Shown in pieces: positions 39,701-56,700 of a DNA stretch of 64,000 nucleotides. The translations under genes and the position numbers were made by a program. The stretch is from Crocodylus rhombifer (taxonomy: Eukaryota; Chordata; Crocodylia; Crocodylidae): NCBI GenBank assembly GCA_038503035.1, contig JAVSML010025171.1, positions 128,606 to 192,605 of the forward strand, in the 5' to 3' direction. How positions within the stretch are numbered: the first letter of the stretch is position 1; the number at the start of each line of letters is the position of its first letter. The notes under the pieces were generated by a model. The model did not search any database and was not told the origin of the DNA. It worked only from the letters and a program-made list of their open reading frames with translations.

Positions 39701-41379
39701 CAAAGTTGTGTTGCTTTAGTGGCCTAGGGCACTGGCACCTGGTTCTTTTTGTTGGAAACATGAGGAATGAAAGGACATTTATTTACTGCCTTATCTTTCT
39801 GAGTAGGACAACAGCTGCCATGTCCCCATGCACCATTGCATAGTATACGGACACCATTGTCACCCTTTTTTGTGTGCTATCCATGGAGCAAAATGCATTA
39901 CTGGTGCCTCCCCATAGCTGATGTCAATCAACTGGAGCTCCTGCTAAGTGACATCTCTCACTTTCAGCTCTGGAGAGACCCCATCCACAGTCTTCCCGGT
40001 GTCAGCCAAAATGACTGCTGTCCTGTTTGTGCTGAGCCCGATCCATCCCTGCCGTGACACGGTGGCGTGTGACCAGCCTCGAAGCTTTGGGAGGTGCTTT
40101 TGTATGGATGTTTCAGTACCAACATCGTGTGTGGGGGGTTGGGAGAACGGCTCTCTCATTTCAGGAAGAGACCAGAGAGTGGCCGGGTCACTTATCATAC
40201 ATCAAGGTGGATCCAGCCAAGATCATCGTGGCCCGTACTGGCTCTCACCGTGCACGGCAGCCACTGATGGAGTTTCCTTGAGGCACTCAGCAGTCCTGGC
40301 TGTTCTCAGCCTCCCTCCCCTTCCCGTCCTTTACTGGGAGGAGGGAGAAGTGGGGAGTTTTGTTTATTCCTTTCAGTCCCATCATAGCGTGGCCCCGTTT
40401 CAGTGGCTGGGATGACTGATTAACAGGGATTTGGGATGCCAGAAGTGTGTGGTCATGTTGGTGCGGTCCCATTGGAGGCCCGGCTCAGACACACAGGCAG
40501 CACTGAGAGCCTCAGCTAGCAGCCCTTGCATACTAAAATCCTCCCCCGTCCTCCAGCAGGTCCGAGGTGATGCAGGGTGTGGGGGGTGCTTTCCCCTTCC
40601 AGGAGATGCCTGGCCCTGACCCTGGCTGGGTGTACAAAGGGCAAGGGGCTTTTCTCTTCACATGGGGGGCGGGGGGGGATTTTTCATTAAGGACTCTTAG
40701 AATAACTGACTGGCGGGGGGGGCAGGGACTCATTATAAGGGAATGTGACTGTAACCATCTTAATTAAATATAGGAAGGACCCAGCAGGGTCTTTGATTGA
40801 GGGGGTCTGCTGGGCCCCTCGCCCCCCTTCAGCTCTCCCTTTGATCTAATTACCGTAGGTTACGCAGAGGTCAGACGAACGCAGCCTCACAGAGCTGAAC
40901 CAGGTAGGAACAAAGGGGCCCGTTCCCGGCCTGGTAGCAACTCCGCCGGTTGCAAGGGGGATGATTTTGGCTTCCAAATGCTCAGCCGCGCGGACAGCGC
41001 GCTCTTAATCCTCCTCATAGCAAAGCCTCGAGGAGGGCACAGACCTTTCCACATGAATGCTGCCACCGCCTCTTCATCATCCTCTCCCCACACACGGCCT
41101 GGACGCCGGGGAGGCCGTTGAACAGGAGCCCAGTTGCATGGGCAGGGACGAGGGGCCGCTAAATGGCAAGTGGAGCCGGTGGAGGAGACGGAGGCACAGG
41201 CTCGTCCCGAGGGGCAGAGGAGCGGTTTTAAATCATTCCCTTCTTTTCAAGGCATGGATCGCTCTGGTGGCCCAGTTGGGTTTTTTTTTGGCAGCAGCTT
41301 GTTTCGTGTCCACATGAACAATGGGCGGCTGAGAGCGGTTTCAAATGGACTTTCATTTGTCTTAATGAAACTCAGAGCA
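36771..41379 (+). other. RNF157-FOXJ1 intergenic spacer
   Basis: Mostly unique sequence. It contains a MITE-like inverted pair (catgctagc / gctagcatg near 37206-37231), a nested SINE-in-MIR block (38380-38720), and unique sequence up to the FOXJ1 CpG-rich region. No coding sequence was recognised. Confidence 0.6.
38380..38720 (+). repeat. MIR-like SINE interrupted by a second SINE tail
   Basis: The outer element reads gttttcaaagcactttacag (38392) and resumes after the insertion at about 38561 (aatgaataattgccctgataaccctgtgaagtagg, then gaggcacaaggagattaagtgac). The insert, about 38425-38560, is the tail of the 15585-type SINE (gattgtaagctctttggggg to gaggtgctaccgtgatag). Confidence 0.75.
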
Positions 41380-41662
41380 GCCATTCCCAATGCCCGCTCC
41401 GGGCTACCACCACGCGCGGGCCAGGGGCCGAGCTCCCCCACGCACCACCGGCCGCCCCTGAGGAAACGAACCCCGCCCCGGTTTCGGCGGGGCCAGCGGG
41501 ACCACTGGCCTGTCTCGCCGTCCAGATCCGAATCGCTGGGCCGGGGAAGAGAAATGCCTTTGCGAAGCGGGAGGGACGGGGGGAGGGCGCGAGGCAGCGC
41601 AAAAGTGGCAAAACTACAGAGCAGACTGGCGAGTGACTGAGCTCTCCATGGAGATCTCTGGA

Positions 41663-41714
41663 CCAATGGGAGGGATGGAAGCTGTTTACAGGGGCGGAGC
41701 GTTTCCATAGCAGC
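41663..41714 (+). promoter_or_regulatory. FOXJ1: Motif cluster: CCAAT box, forkhead site, GC box, X-box
   Basis: CCAAT is at 41663-41667, TGTTTAC (a forkhead-type site) at 41683-41689, GGGGCGG at 41691-41697 and GTTTCCATAGCAGC at 41701-41714. The last matches the RFX X-box consensus GTTNCCATRGNAAC at all but one position. RFX factors are established partners and regulators of FOXJ1, so the cluster fits a proximal FOXJ1 promoter. Confidence 0.65.
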
Positions 41715-41759
41715 CAGCGAAGCCTTTTGGAGCAGCTACTTAATGACAGTCATTCTGCT

Positions 41760-41930
41760 GCTTACAAATCACTGCAGCTCTGGAATAAAGGAGCTCTGGC
41801 AGGGCTTTGGGTCATAATTTATCCCAGGGGGAAAAGTAGAAATTCCCCCCCCCCCTTTTTTTCCCCCCTTTCCAGAACATTCCTGCTTTGTTGGGAACTT
41901 TGGACGCGGTGGGACTTTGCGTAGCCTCAG
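41760..41930 (+). other. FOXJ1: FOXJ1 non-coding exon 1 (5' UTR; start approximate)
   Basis: A textbook donor, CAG|gtaagg, ends the exon at 41930. Vertebrate FOXJ1 genes have an untranslated first exon, and the acceptor of the coding exon lies at 43141/43142. The 5' boundary is a guess. The exon would contain a long pyrimidine run (about 41844-41873: C-run, T-run, C-run). Confidence 0.55.
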
Positions 41931-43141
41931 GTAAGGACCCCCGAACTGCTGGGCGAGGTGGTCCCTTTGCGTGGGAAATGCCTTGCACTGTATTTCTGAC
42001 ACCAGGTCTATCCGACAACTTTTCCAGCCGCCGATACTGCAACGCCCGCGACTGGAGTCAAGGCCATTAGTGGGAAAATTGATTCGGGAGTTAATGTATA
42101 ACTCTGCCCAAGTTGGTTTGGTTTGGTTTTTCATTGCAGGTGTATTTACAGAGGGTCTTCCCTGCCCCCCCCCCCCCCCCGCCACTGACTAATAATAGTC
42201 TGGAGTTTAAACGGGTTAGTACGGTGACCCTTCCCTTTATTTTTTGTCCGTTTTCCTTTATTAAAACAGAGGGTGTCTCTGTTAGAAATCCTGCGGGGGC
42301 TTGCTGGACTCTGAACATTTTCACAGAGCGCCCCCAACATTTTATCTCGGCTACTTAGCATCTGCGAGAGTCATATGACGCGTCTCAGAAAAATTTGCCG
42401 TCCCCTTCGGCCGTTGGCTTATCACAGAAAATACCTTTTTGGGGCCTGAAATGACAGTTTGTGTGCTAATCCTGATGGTTTGCCTCTTTTAAAGATAGAG
42501 AAAGTTATGCTTTCTGTAGCAGGCTAAGGGACTTAGGCACCTCTCCTGCTTAAATTAATAGACAGAGGGCATCTGAATCTAGATTGCTGTAAATATAGAT
42601 TATGTATGCACACACATGCTGTATGTTATACCACGTACACCTGTTGTTTGCTAAAATGGCAGTACCCTGCATGAAGAGAAATAAACACGGGGCATGAAAG
42701 TTAGCAGCCTAAGAAATATTCACGGCAGCGTGAGAAATGTTGGCTATTGATGGAGCAAGGACAGGATTACTGCCTAGGAGGATATAGATGTCTGCTTTGG
42801 TTGAACACCTCTGTGCTAGTAATAGTGCCATGTCCCTAACTTCAAAGCTACTGGGGAGCTTTCTTTGTGAGTCAGGCGAAGCCTTGCTGTCAATGGCACA
42901 GGTGTTTCAGGGAATCCCATCAGATTTTAACAGTGATTGAAAGCAAACAGCTTTGCGGAAGAGGCTGGATGGAGAAGCGACTTGTGTCCCCCACCCCGAG
43001 TGGAGCTCTGGGAGGTTGGCAGGGGTGCACTAGGGATAGATGTAGCCTCCACTCTGTGAGCCTCAGGCTGAAAACCTGCTGAAGTGCTCATGAGCTGCCT
43101 CTATGCCAAGGATCTTGAATCTCTTCATGTTGTTATTGCAG
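41931..43141 (+). other. FOXJ1: FOXJ1 intron 1 (predicted)
   Basis: It starts gtaagg and ends ttattgcag. It contains a C-run of about 15 at 42166-42180 and otherwise unique sequence. No repeat family was recognised. Confidence 0.55.
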
Positions 43142-43229
43142 GATCGCTCTTTTCCCCAGCTCCCTTCCCTTGCCCCTTTCACCCATCAGCTTCTAAATGT
43201 TGGATCTGCCTATTCTAGCCTCCTCAGAC

Positions 43230-48839
<5,610 letters not shown>

Positions 48840-48965
48840 GAGGCAGCTCCCAGTTGGAAGAACCAGCTTGAACCCAGGCAGACTTTATCTTTTAGCAGGA
48901 TGATCCCAGCACCGTTCGAACTTACAAGAGATGAAATTTCCAGAAACGGAAACATATATGGTGAC

Positions 48966-49017
48966 TTTATCACTTGCAAAGTATGGGTACTCACAAAACT
49001 CCAAATTAAAAAAACAG
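48966..49017 (+). repeat. 52-bp direct repeat, copy 2 (FOXJ1 3' UTR)
   Basis: The partner of 47915-47966, 1051 bp downstream and in the same orientation, starting 127 bp after the FOXJ1 stop codon. The two copies bracket exon 3. Confidence 0.9.
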
Positions 49018-50166
49018 AACATCTTGGCTGGATATATCTTTAAGTAACCCTTTGGGAAAAGTTTCTGGCCCTTGGGTTTCCCCAAGAGAAAAGAATAACT
49101 GTACTTATTTTTGTACTTGTGTTTTTAAAAGAAAAATGGATTATCCTATTTTTCATGGGAATGGAAGGGGTATGTGTTCCCTTTTTTTGGTTAGAAGAGA
49201 ACACCTGCTAAGTTAGATATGACAGATGAGATTTCCTGGTGGTTTAGGACATTATAGACCATGTGCAATTTTCTCGTCTTTCTTCTCTCCATTTGTCTTT
49301 CTCTCTCTCTTTATTTTCTATCCAGGGAAATTCCCAGGTATAACATGAGATAATTAGATAACAGGCAAATAAAGGTCCCTTCTGGCTTGTATGAGTGCAG
49401 CCTCCCTCCTTAATTGGGGCTAGGGAAGAAGACGAGTTCTGAAAAATCAGATGCAATTCAGCAAGTCTGCCTCTTCAGATTTTTTTATATAGTCTTATTA
49501 TATATATATCTATATTCAAAGAGACCTATATTTTTAGCACCAATGCACAATCAGTAGAGTATCTTGTTGGCGGGATGGCAATGGAAATGGGGTCCTGTTT
49601 TTACTATATAGAGACATGTTAATTGTTCTGCAAATTAAATATGAAGTGTGTCAAGTGTTTGTGGTAACAAAATATGCAAGGGAAAATTCCTACATCGGAA
49701 GCAATGGATTTCTTTAAGGATCAAGAAAATCATCAAGACCAGGGAGGAACAAAGGGGATCTTAATTTCTCCAGATTGTGCTCGCTCTTAGTTTTTTAGCT
49801 TTTTATATCCTGAACTCCTTGCTGCAAATCGTGCGTGGCCATGTTTGCCATAAGGTCTAGGATTGTATCACTGTGAACCTTCTATGGTTTTGAACCGCTG
49901 TCAAAACAACTCTCTCTTTTCTGATCAGAAACCGGGATGCCCCCTTGTCTGCTCATGTGTCAGGCTCTGAGCAGTCTTTAGGGTCATCCAGGAGGCATAT
50001 GAAGGACCGGGCTTTTCTCAGCGTTGGTGAGGGAGCTGCCAGGACCATGGGAAAACGTTTCTTTGTTTCATTGCATTGTTGTGTTTGGGTTTCCCACCTG
50101 GGGTGATGAGGACCAACTGTTTTGTTTTTTATTTAAACTAATGCTCTTGTATTGGACTAACAAAAA

Positions 50167-50182
50167 AATAAAATGGAATAAA
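50167..50182 (+). terminator. FOXJ1: Double poly(A) signal, candidate FOXJ1 3' end
   Basis: Two AATAAA hexamers 10 bp apart (50167-50172 and 50177-50182) follow an AT-rich stretch. An alternative proximal signal lies at 49368-49373. Confidence 0.6.
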
Positions 50183-50329
50183 ATCTGGATCCAGGCTCAG
50201 TCAACGAGTCATAGGCCAAAGACTGTGCATGCAACAGACGCTGGGGATGAAAGAAGAGGCTAAAGCCCCCTCTTCTGCCTTCTCTAACATACTTACCTTC
50301 TACTTTGCTTCTCTCCTGAGACAACAAGA

Positions 50330-50480
50330 CTTCTCAGCACTTACTACCCTCAACGCGCTGTGCAACGGTTAATCGGTTAAAACTCACAGCACCCCTGTGA
50401 AGCAAGTATTATCATTCCCACTTTACAGATGGGGATGGCAAGACAGGGATACATTAACTGTCTTGCCTTAGGCCAAAAGC
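50330..50480 (+). repeat. MIR-like CORE-SINE fragment
   Basis: It reads cacccctgtgaagcaagtat, then cccactttacagatggggat, then acattaactgtcttgcctta, the usual MIR core order. Confidence 0.75.
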
Positions 50481-51789
50481 AAAACCTGTCCCCCTGTCCT
50501 TGGAAACATGTGAAGGGGACACCAGCTTGCTATGGTCATCTCCAAAGCAGTTAGAAAATCCTGGTGGTTTTTTGACTACCCGGAAGCCAGGACAAAGAGA
50601 AGCAACCTGACATAATTATTTCTGAAGACTTCTAGCAATCTGTGCCAGCTCCTCAGCTAGTATAAGTTGACCAAGTCCCAGGGGGGTTATGCTGATCGAT
50701 ACGGGAGAGCTGGCCCAGGTTTTGTTGTGTACTGGGAGTGTGGAAGAGTAACTGTGAAGTATGCATAGGCAGCCTAGAAATATTTTGGTAGTATAAAAAA
50801 CAAACAAACAAACAAAAACCTTGCTAAAACTTGAATTCAAGCTATAGAGAATCAGATTCTAAGTCTCTCTGTTGTCATAGGTGATATAGTTAAAATAGCT
50901 CCTAGTTAGCACAGTATGTAATTTCTTTGGAGTATGTTAAACTTACTGAAGAAAGAAAAACCCTAAACATTTTTTTTGTAAGAAAATAAGAACTTAGGAA
51001 CCTTAATGGGAGCAGTCTAATTCAGCGGGAGTTTAGTTGTAGCTTAACAAACCTAAAAGAAAATCCTTGTATTAACTGATGCATTCACTTGCATTCAAGA
51101 TCACAGAGGTCAGAAATGCAATGCTTTGCATTTGGGTTTCCAGGTATTTTGGGCTACGTTCTCAGCTGGGGCAGTTCTGCTTTTCTCCGCTGACCTCGCT
51201 GGAGTTATGCAGATTTCCAGTAGCTGGGAGCACTGGTCCCGGATCACCATACAGGTGACTGCTGGTGCGGGGTGGGACTATTAAGATCAACTGTTCAGCT
51301 ATTGTCTGGTGGTGAGTCAGCAGGTGCAAGACACTGGGACTGTAGTATGGTCCTACTAGTTGCATGGGATGGACCAGGGGAAAATTAGAACTATATCTAT
51401 GACTTGATGAACAACCTCCAAAATGCCTCTGCAAAAAAAAAAAAGGTAAATCTTCACCCCCCCACTAGTTGCCCTGCTTCAAGAGCTGGGAGCATTTCTG
51501 AACCAAGACATAACCACATCAATCTCATCTCCATTCCATGGCTACCAAGGTTCAGACTGGGCCTAGGTGTTATTGGGGGTTTTTTTTATAATGCTTCTTT
51601 TTGGTTTCATTTTTTCCTGTGTTGAGGCCTATTCCATACTGATGCTGAAGAACTGCAAAGATAAGTGTGCAATTTAACCTTTTTTCATGGAAAGCTATTT
51701 ACAAATAAATAAATAAAAAACCTTAAAAATGAAAAACTACTTCTGCCTCCTTGCTGCTTTTTCTGTCCAGCTTATATACCTAGATGGCT

Positions 51790-51970
51790 CATTACTGTAG
51801 GAAATAAGTGACTCTCAGTCTTTTAATGGATGTAGTCTCCCAGTACCCCTATGAGAAGGGCAGTACTCTTGTCATTGTTCAGGCTATTTAATCAAGTTCA
51901 TGTAGGAAGGCTGAGACAGAACAAATGCGTCAAACCAGGTCTTTCAAGCCTTAGTGTAATGTCCTAATCA
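51790..51970 (+). repeat. MIR-like CORE-SINE fragment (diverged)
   Basis: It has a MIR-like order of cccctatgagaagggcagta, a pyrimidine segment, then ttaatcaagttcatgtagga. Too diverged for a firm family call. Confidence 0.5.
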
Positions 51971-53709
51971 ATGGAGAACACTTCTTTCTTTTCTCAGAGA
52001 TGCATAGGTTGGTGGGGTGTGAACAGGACAACTTGGGAGGTCAAGAATGAAATGTTATGCTTATTATTTGTATTATTGCAATATCTAAAGTATTATAAAT
52101 AAAACTCTGAGACTGAGGCAGTGGCACATCACTGCCAGAGAGAAGTAAAATAGATCTGTATCTTATACCCCAGATCCTGTGACTGTAGCTGAATTTAAAC
52201 TTGTATTATAATAATATGTCCCCAGATCTCACCATTGAGAAAGGAAGCTTGCAGACATGGTCTGAGTGTAGCTAACAACGCGGCCTCTGCCTGAGCTTCA
52301 AGAGAGCCTGCTCACAGAAGTGCAACCAGAATTCATCTCAGTGGGGCGCTAACATTCACTGTGGTTGGTGTCCTCACCAACGCTACCCTGGCAGGGCACT
52401 GTCTGTGGGGCAGGTGGGTAAGTGAGCGGTGGGCCTGGCCTATCCAAACACACACACCTCAGATGCTGAGATTAGTACTGAGAGATGCCCTTGCTGTCTC
52501 TCTCAGTTGGGGTAGAGCCCTCTGCCCCCGCGTGTGCCAAGCCCAGAGCTTCCGAGGGTAACAGGAGCCCTGCTGCCAGTCTTGTAGGGAGAAGGGGTCC
52601 TCACAGTATTGCTCCAGCTTCCCTGAGGTTGTAGGGGGATCCTAATTCACTCAAAGACTATAGGTGGGACCATAACATGGGGACAGAGCCCCAGGGAGGC
52701 TTTGTGTCATGGTCTGCCTAGGATTGTGGAGTGCCTTCGTCTGTATATACGTAGTGGGAGACAGCGGAGAAGTGTGTTTTACCTTTACAGATGGGCGACT
52801 GAGGCATGGACAAGTGAAATGTTTACGAGCATCCTGTGCTATCCTGCCAGGGGAATTGCAAGGCAGTAGCTAAAACTCTCATTGCAAACAATGGCTTGGA
52901 CCAGAGGGATGCTGTGTGCATTTGTTGAGTTCAAATTGTCTCTTATGCATCTCCTCAGCACTGCCAAGGAGTAGTACACTTTTATGCAATGCTAGGTCTC
53001 TCTCAGGTTTGCCCCAAAGCCACTTTGTTAAGCCGGGCCAGAGAAAAGGGCAGTTTTAGCTTTTCCTCATTCTCATAACTGAACTGGATGGTAATGAGAC
53101 CAGGGGCACGAGGGGTCAGGTGCTTTGAAAACAATTGAATCAGCAAGTGCCTGTTCAAAGGGCTGTTGTGGTGGCAAAGACATCCTCCATCTCAAAGCCA
53201 GCGAGCTGTGTAGCGCCGAGGAGAAGCCCCAGCAACCCAGGGAAGGAGGTTGGGAGGTACCGGGTAGAAGGCGCACAAAGGAGACAGTAATAGATGAAAC
53301 CACTTGAGGTTAATTACGCTGAAACGCAATTGGCTCCACAAGGATGTCAGAGGCGGTGGGGAGGGGGGGGGAAGCAGCATAAAAGGCAGGGGAGAGTGAA
53401 CTCCTCGTGACCTTGGAGCTGTACAGAGGCAGGGCATTCGGGGAACACTGAGCCCGATCAATCGGCTCAGCAAGTCTAGGGATAACGATGCAGTCTTCAC
53501 CTACAGGCAGAGGCATGGGGCAATAGCAGGAGAGGGCCTGGAACAAGGGGCAGGGGATGCACATGCCCGGGGGGTTTTGTAGAAAAAAGTTTGCATTGTC
53601 ATCTCAGTCTGATGTGGCTCCATTGATGGATCTCCCATCCTCTCAGCCCATGGGCCCGTCGGTCCTCCTTGACTGCTTGGATTCTGGTCAGGTTTTCACC
53701 CGGGGCCCC

Positions 53710-53749
53710 AAAAGGAGTCAGGCTGGGGCAAAAGGAGTCAGGCTGGGGC
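53710..53749. repeat. Tandem duplication, 20 bp x 2
   Basis: The unit aaaaggagtcaggctggggc is repeated exactly, head to tail. It is a recent local duplication. Confidence 0.92.
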
Positions 53750-56700
53750 AACATTTTTAGTCTCATCTCTGGTAACGGCATCCTTGACTGGCAGTGGGAG
53801 TTGGAGCTGGGCGACGGGTGACGAGCCCTGCTTGGAGAAGGAGGAACTTCATTCAAAAAAACAAAATGCTTGTCAGATGCCTTGCCTTGGCTCTGGTGAG
53901 ATGACAAACAAGCAGCAGAGAGGGTAAAGGGCAATGGCAGAGGTGTCAGTCCCATGACAGTGAGGCCCAGCACTACTAAGCAGGGAGCTTGGGTTCAGGC
54001 CTCCTGGGCTGGTGGGATGGAAAAGGGCTGGCAGCTCTTTCAGTTGCTTAAATTGAAGCTCTGACATAGGCATCAAAGGTGGCTTGTGCAGAGCTCCCTG
54101 AACCAAAGGAGGGGGGTTATTGCAGCTCGAGAGCCAGGATGCAAAAGCAGGTGGGGCAGTAATGAGAGGCATCCTCACACCACCAACAGAGAGGGGGGAT
54201 TTCTCTCCTTCCACCTCCTCACATTCAGAGACCAGTCCCAAGCCAGGTTGGGACTAGGGCAGCAGCTTTTGTCTGGGAATCACAAATGCTTCCCCAGCTC
54301 TGAGCAGCAAACACACCCCAGCCTGACTAATAAAGAGGAGCTGCCTTTTTAAACCTGGCTCAAAAAGCTGTGTTCCTGGTTCTTGAAAGCCACATACTGA
54401 CAGCAAGGCTGAAGAGTTGCAGCTACTTCCTTCCCTCCCCATGCCCTTAGTCCTTGGGGTGCTGCCACAGCCAGTCCTGCACAGGACTACGGGACACTTA
54501 CACCAGCCACTATGCAAATCCCGCCAAGCCTTAAGAGTCAGCACCTGCCACAGCTATCAGGACTCTTCCCATCACAAATGGAAGAGGCTCCTCACTGCTG
54601 GCTGTGTGGGTTTGCTATGTACCATCCCCAAAACCAGCACCCCAGGTAGGTGAGTTGGCTGCACTGGATAGGGTGGGGTAGGTCTGGGGTTTGGGGGTGT
54701 GTGTCTTGGGATGAGGGCGATGGAAAGGGAAGGATCAGAGTGTTTTCAGTGTGACCTGGGAGGAGCAGAAGGTAAAATCTGAGCCAGGAGGTGATGAAAG
54801 CCATGGTGGCTTTCAGACCCCTCCCCTACCCCACAATGATTTCCAATGATGGTGAAGTGCTTGATAAACTGCATGCAGATGGGAGACCTGCTGAAATGCA
54901 GCTGTGTCTGGGGTGGAGGCCAGCTGATACATGACACGCAGCTGGAGGAGAGATCTTTTGGCCAAAGCATGGGCCAGACTCACCTTCTTACAAACACCAG
55001 GCAGTCTGTAATGGCCCTGTGGAGTAGGCTGGAGCCTGGCAGGCGGTTCTCACGATTTCACTGGCAGGGGGAAGGGGTGTTGTTCTTAGAGCCCGGACTC
55101 CTGGAGTCTTGTGATTGGGAGACTCTTAGCTTCCCTTGCTTTGATGTCTCAAGGAAGCCTCTAGCTTAGCCTCTTTGCAGAGAAATGTTTGTAAAAGTGA
55201 CTGTCAAAGGGTCACATCCCAGGAGGCAAATAAATGGACTGTGATATGGTGTGTGGCGGGGCAGGCGGGTTAAACATTTGGAGTATTTAGGAGCTAACCT
55301 GCTTATTTGGAGGAGTTGACTTTTTGATTTTATTTTCCTCTATGTTTAGTGTCAGCAAGGCTGTTCTAAGCCAAGCCATGTGAAGCAGCCATCTTTTTTT
55401 TGTTCTTTCTTTCTTTTCTTTTTTTTGGCTTTGCAAGAAGCAAATGGCTTATTTTGGCTTAATCCCCATGGAAAGGGGTGAGCATTTTGCATAGACATGG
55501 CGGGGGGAGAAAATTAAACGGACAGATTTTTTTTTTCCCCCTGCCCTGAAAGACCCTGTAGGAAGAGTCAAGTCTCTGAAGCAGGGATGGGGGCTGGAGA
55601 GAGAGCATCGCACATGGTCTGAAACAACCTCATTTTGTTCGGCTTTGAAACCAACAAAACAAACTTCCAAGTGAAATTTTTTCAATGAGTTTTTTTTTTA
55701 CAGCAGCCAGAAGATGTATAAATAATGTGTGTGCAGGGGGAGGGAGTGGGTGGATGGGGACAATACTGTAGTAACCAGGCAGAGGAGGAGGGGAGGGCTG
55801 GAGGGGGCTGTCTTTTCTTCCATCAAAGCTAGGAGGTTTTCCTCCAGCCAAGGAGATTGAGAGAAAGAATGCGAGACAATAAACTTTCTCCCTGGGTTGT
55901 AAACTTTGCCCTCCAATGTGGGCTAGCGAGACTGGGCTGCCTTTTACAAAGCACTGTGTGTACTCAGCGAGAAAGGGAGAGACAGAAAGGGAGGTCAAGG
56001 CCCCTCCTGTGCTCAGCCTGCCTGGGCTTGCCTGGAAGAGCGTGATCTCAAACACTGCAGCTTACAGGCCTGGCCCCTTCTCTTCCGTGGATCTTGCTGC
56101 CTCAGCCGGTTCCCGGGCCTGTGGCGCGTTTTCCCTCCTCGGCCCTACCCCCACCCGCACGCCAGCGGGAGGACAAATTGCAAAACTAACGAGCCGGATG
56201 GAAAAGCGGAGGAGTAGATTTGCTTGTTTAGTCAACCGAGCTCCCAAAGAGGTTTGAGATGGCTCTCCAGTTTGCAAGGGGACTGGCCCAGACAGGAGCT
56301 GATCAAACTGAAGTGCACGGCAGGGAGATGGCCCGTGATCTCCCGTAGACCCCTGTGCCCTCCAGTGGATCTCCCCAGAGCAGACGCAAGACCCCAACTC
56401 CTCCCCCTCCCCCTTTCCTGTCCATAATCCTGCCAAAGTCAATGGCGCTGGTCTCTACTTACCCACAGCTGGTTTCTCTTTCTGATCCCCGTACATCAGC
56501 CATGCCCTGCACCATGGCCCCTGGGTGTTTGTTCACCGTCTCAGTCTCTTCTACGTCTCCGCTCCTTGCGTTTCTTCTCTTCTCTCTCACCATTAGGGTG
56601 GCTGTCATAGATGGCAGTCTGGTTGTCCTCAGCTGATACAAAACTGGATGCCTTTATGTCCTCTATTTTTCTCTTCAGGACTCATCAGGACTCGTATCAA

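Larger units (their letters stand above)
41380..42070 (+). promoter_or_regulatory. FOXJ1: FOXJ1 CpG-rich promoter region
   Basis: CpG density and GC content rise sharply at about 41380-41640 and again at 41890-42060, against low-CpG surroundings. The region covers the predicted non-coding exon 1 and the cluster of binding motifs described separately. The transcription start is not determined; it probably lies between 41715 and 41850. Confidence 0.75.
48840..50200 (+). other. FOXJ1: FOXJ1 3' untranslated region (predicted)
   Basis: It runs from the stop codon to a double poly(A) signal (AATAAA at 50167 and 50177), giving about 1.36 kb. An earlier AATAAA at 49368 could give a 0.55-kb form. There are TA-rich and T-rich stretches around 49485-49530. 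Confidence 0.6.

Noticed and set aside
41134..41708. Open frames of 150-170 codons on both strands
   Set aside because: They lie in the GC-rich FOXJ1 promoter region, where stop codons are rare; no homology.
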